DNA of 64,000 nt from Mangifera indica (Eukaryota; Streptophyta; Magnoliopsida; Sapindales; Anacardiaceae), in assembly GCF_011075055.1 (NCBI RefSeq), contig NC_058151.1, forward strand, positions 1,054,001-1,118,000, given 5' to 3'. A program made the translations under genes and the position numbers. The notes beneath the pieces were generated by a model. That model did no database searches and was not told where the DNA came from. It worked only from the letters and a program-made list of their open reading frames with translations. Positions 62,617-64,000 of the stretch are shown piece by piece (position 1 is the first letter of the stretch; every line of letters starts with the position of its first letter).

Positions 62617-64000
62617 ACCAATTTGTCCGAGTAAAAATTAAGGGAACAAGAGTGAAGCTCTCAATACTGCACAAGATCACAAGGCTGATCAATAACACAA
62701 ACGATTTAAATTTCAACAAAACTATGTCAAAATTTGTGCACCACTAAAACATCTGCAGGCAAGTTTGGCTCGGATGTATAATGGGATGGCTTGTGTTCGT
62801 TGAGTTGGGATTTAGGAAAGTTCAGGCTCGCTTTGGGATGCAAGTTTGAAGCTCGGCTCGTTGTCATGGCTTGAGTTCACGACTTGTTTGTGTGGTCTAA
62901 ATTCATGAGTTATTTTAAAAATAGTTGAAACGATGTTATTTTAAGTTTCAAACTAGAATTATTTTTTTTATCATAAAAGGGCGTCATTTTTATAATGATC
63001 AAAATATCATTGTTTTATCAATTATTTTATTTGAGCTACAATTAAACTTGAACTGGACCAAACTAAACTATTGACCCATGAGTTAGATCAATCGAGTTGA
63101 ACTTCTCTCAGTTCAAGTTTGACTTAGTTACCAAGCGAACAAAAAACCTTAGATAGTGCTCAACTTGGGCTTACCTATGCGAACTCGAGCCAATCTGGCT
63201 TTCGAGCCCAGTCTTAAAAAAATGATCATGTTTACAAATCTAATCCTCATCATCTTCCATTATACTTCAAACGTATCACTCATGAATCAATAATCTACCA
63301 ATTGGTTTATCGCTATTAAAATGTGATTTAGCTCAAAATCAAACATATGCTACACACAGCAACAACACTGATCAAAGTTACACAGTAATTTTCATCAGCT
63401 TCCATGCAAGACAGTACTGATGAACAACGAAACCACTAAAAAAACTGCTAATATTTACTGTGTTTTTCATGAAAGTACAAGCTTCTGCAACAAGCATTAA
63501 CAGAAACATCAATTCAAAGAAAGGCCAACGTACCTATAAATCGCACAGATTCTCAGGAACTGTACTGAGGATTTCGATAGCAAATTTGCAGAGAATCTAA
63601 ACTGTGAAAATTTCTGATTTTTATTGCAAGAATCATGTATTTTTATTTAACGTAAAAAACTGTAACCACAAATTATATCAGTCGAGAAATCAACGGTCAG
63701 GAAAACATGGTGATCTGAATCCACGGTGGAGAAGGTGTACAAGTAAGACTCTAGAAGAAAGTTACACGGAAGTGTTGAGATGACGTGGGGACTTTACGGT
63801 GGCGGACGAGATATTTTATGAGTTCTTATGGACGATTCTGTTACACGTGGTTGGTTTTTATTGGTTGAAAGATATTACCAAATATGTGGGACCTACTTCT
63901 TGTGGTGGTCACGGATGTCTTACGTTGCTTAATTTCAGCCCCTTTAATTATTGGAAATTATAATAAATAAAACTTAAAAAATAAAATGAAAAATATGTTC
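62617..64000. other. SIG5 leader and promoter region
   Basis: A degenerate copy of the dispersed GGCTCGG.../...CGAGCC element lies at about 62760-63220, so the gene-proximal leader is interrupted by it. CACGTGG occurs near 63844 (TTACACGTGGTTGG) and ATGACGTGG near 63779, both ACGT-core light or stress elements in a plausible promoter position about 1.2 kb before the ATG. The start of transcription is not visible. Confidence 0.4.

Noticed and set aside
1..64000. tRNA, rRNA or CRISPR features, or a bacterial-type operon
   Set aside because: No cloverleaf with conserved tRNA boxes, no rRNA blocks and no regularly spaced repeat arrays of CRISPR type were seen; the window is plant nuclear DNA.

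Overview
The window is nuclear DNA from a eudicot flowering plant. Genes are split by short to medium GT-AG introns, the DNA between them is AT-rich and full of MITEs, and every recognisable protein belongs to a land-plant family: ABA receptor, plastid sigma factor, FtsH11, SWEET, plant PTB and R3-MYB. I cannot name the species from the sequence. Family assignments come from protein comparison by memory, not from a search.

Layout, left to right. 1-5.8 kb: 5' two-thirds of a nucleotidyltransferase gene with a PAP/OAS1-type substrate domain, minus strand, leaving the window on the left, with its TATA box near 5.80 kb. 5.8-16.0 kb: no gene I can support; AT-rich, MITE remnants and a repeated block at 12.2-14.8 kb. 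16.2-18.0 kb: a complete three-exon PYL8/PYL9-type ABA receptor (193 aa, plus). 19.4-28.0 kb: a 17-exon FtsH11 protease gene (minus), intact except for a one-base frame break in the transit-peptide part of exon 1. 30.4-48.7 kb: a dispersed SWEET3 family on the minus strand. Copy A (31.0-33.8 kb) is decaying, copy B (44.1-45.0 kb) is a rearranged pseudogene, and copy C (47.0-48.4 kb) is intact. Between A and B lie a complete ten-exon PTB2-type polypyrimidine tract-binding protein gene (36.1-41.0 kb, plus) and a TOPLESS-related pseudogene fragment (41.9-42.4 kb, minus). 48.7-56 kb: no supported gene; several MITEs, one with a clear 8-bp target duplication. 56.1-57.7 kb: a 90-aa R3-MYB of the CPC/TRY/ETC1 type (plus). 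58.36-58.66 kb: a long near-perfect hairpin. 60.1-62.6 kb: a complete five-exon plastid sigma factor SIG5 gene (minus).

The genes do not form a pathway; they are ordinary neighbours on a plant chromosome. FtsH11 and SIG5 act in organelles, PYL8/9 and R3-MYB in ABA signalling and epidermal patterning, PTB2 in splicing, and SWEET3 in sugar transport. I see no new multi-gene system. The most interesting material is the stepwise decay of SWEET3 copy A (splice-donor loss, a MULE-like insertion with 9-bp target duplication, and a TM2 Gly-to-Glu change), a GC-AG intron shared by all SWEET3 copies, the FtsH11 frame break that no canonical intron can explain, a candidate autoregulatory poison exon in PTB2, and the hairpin at 58.4 kb.
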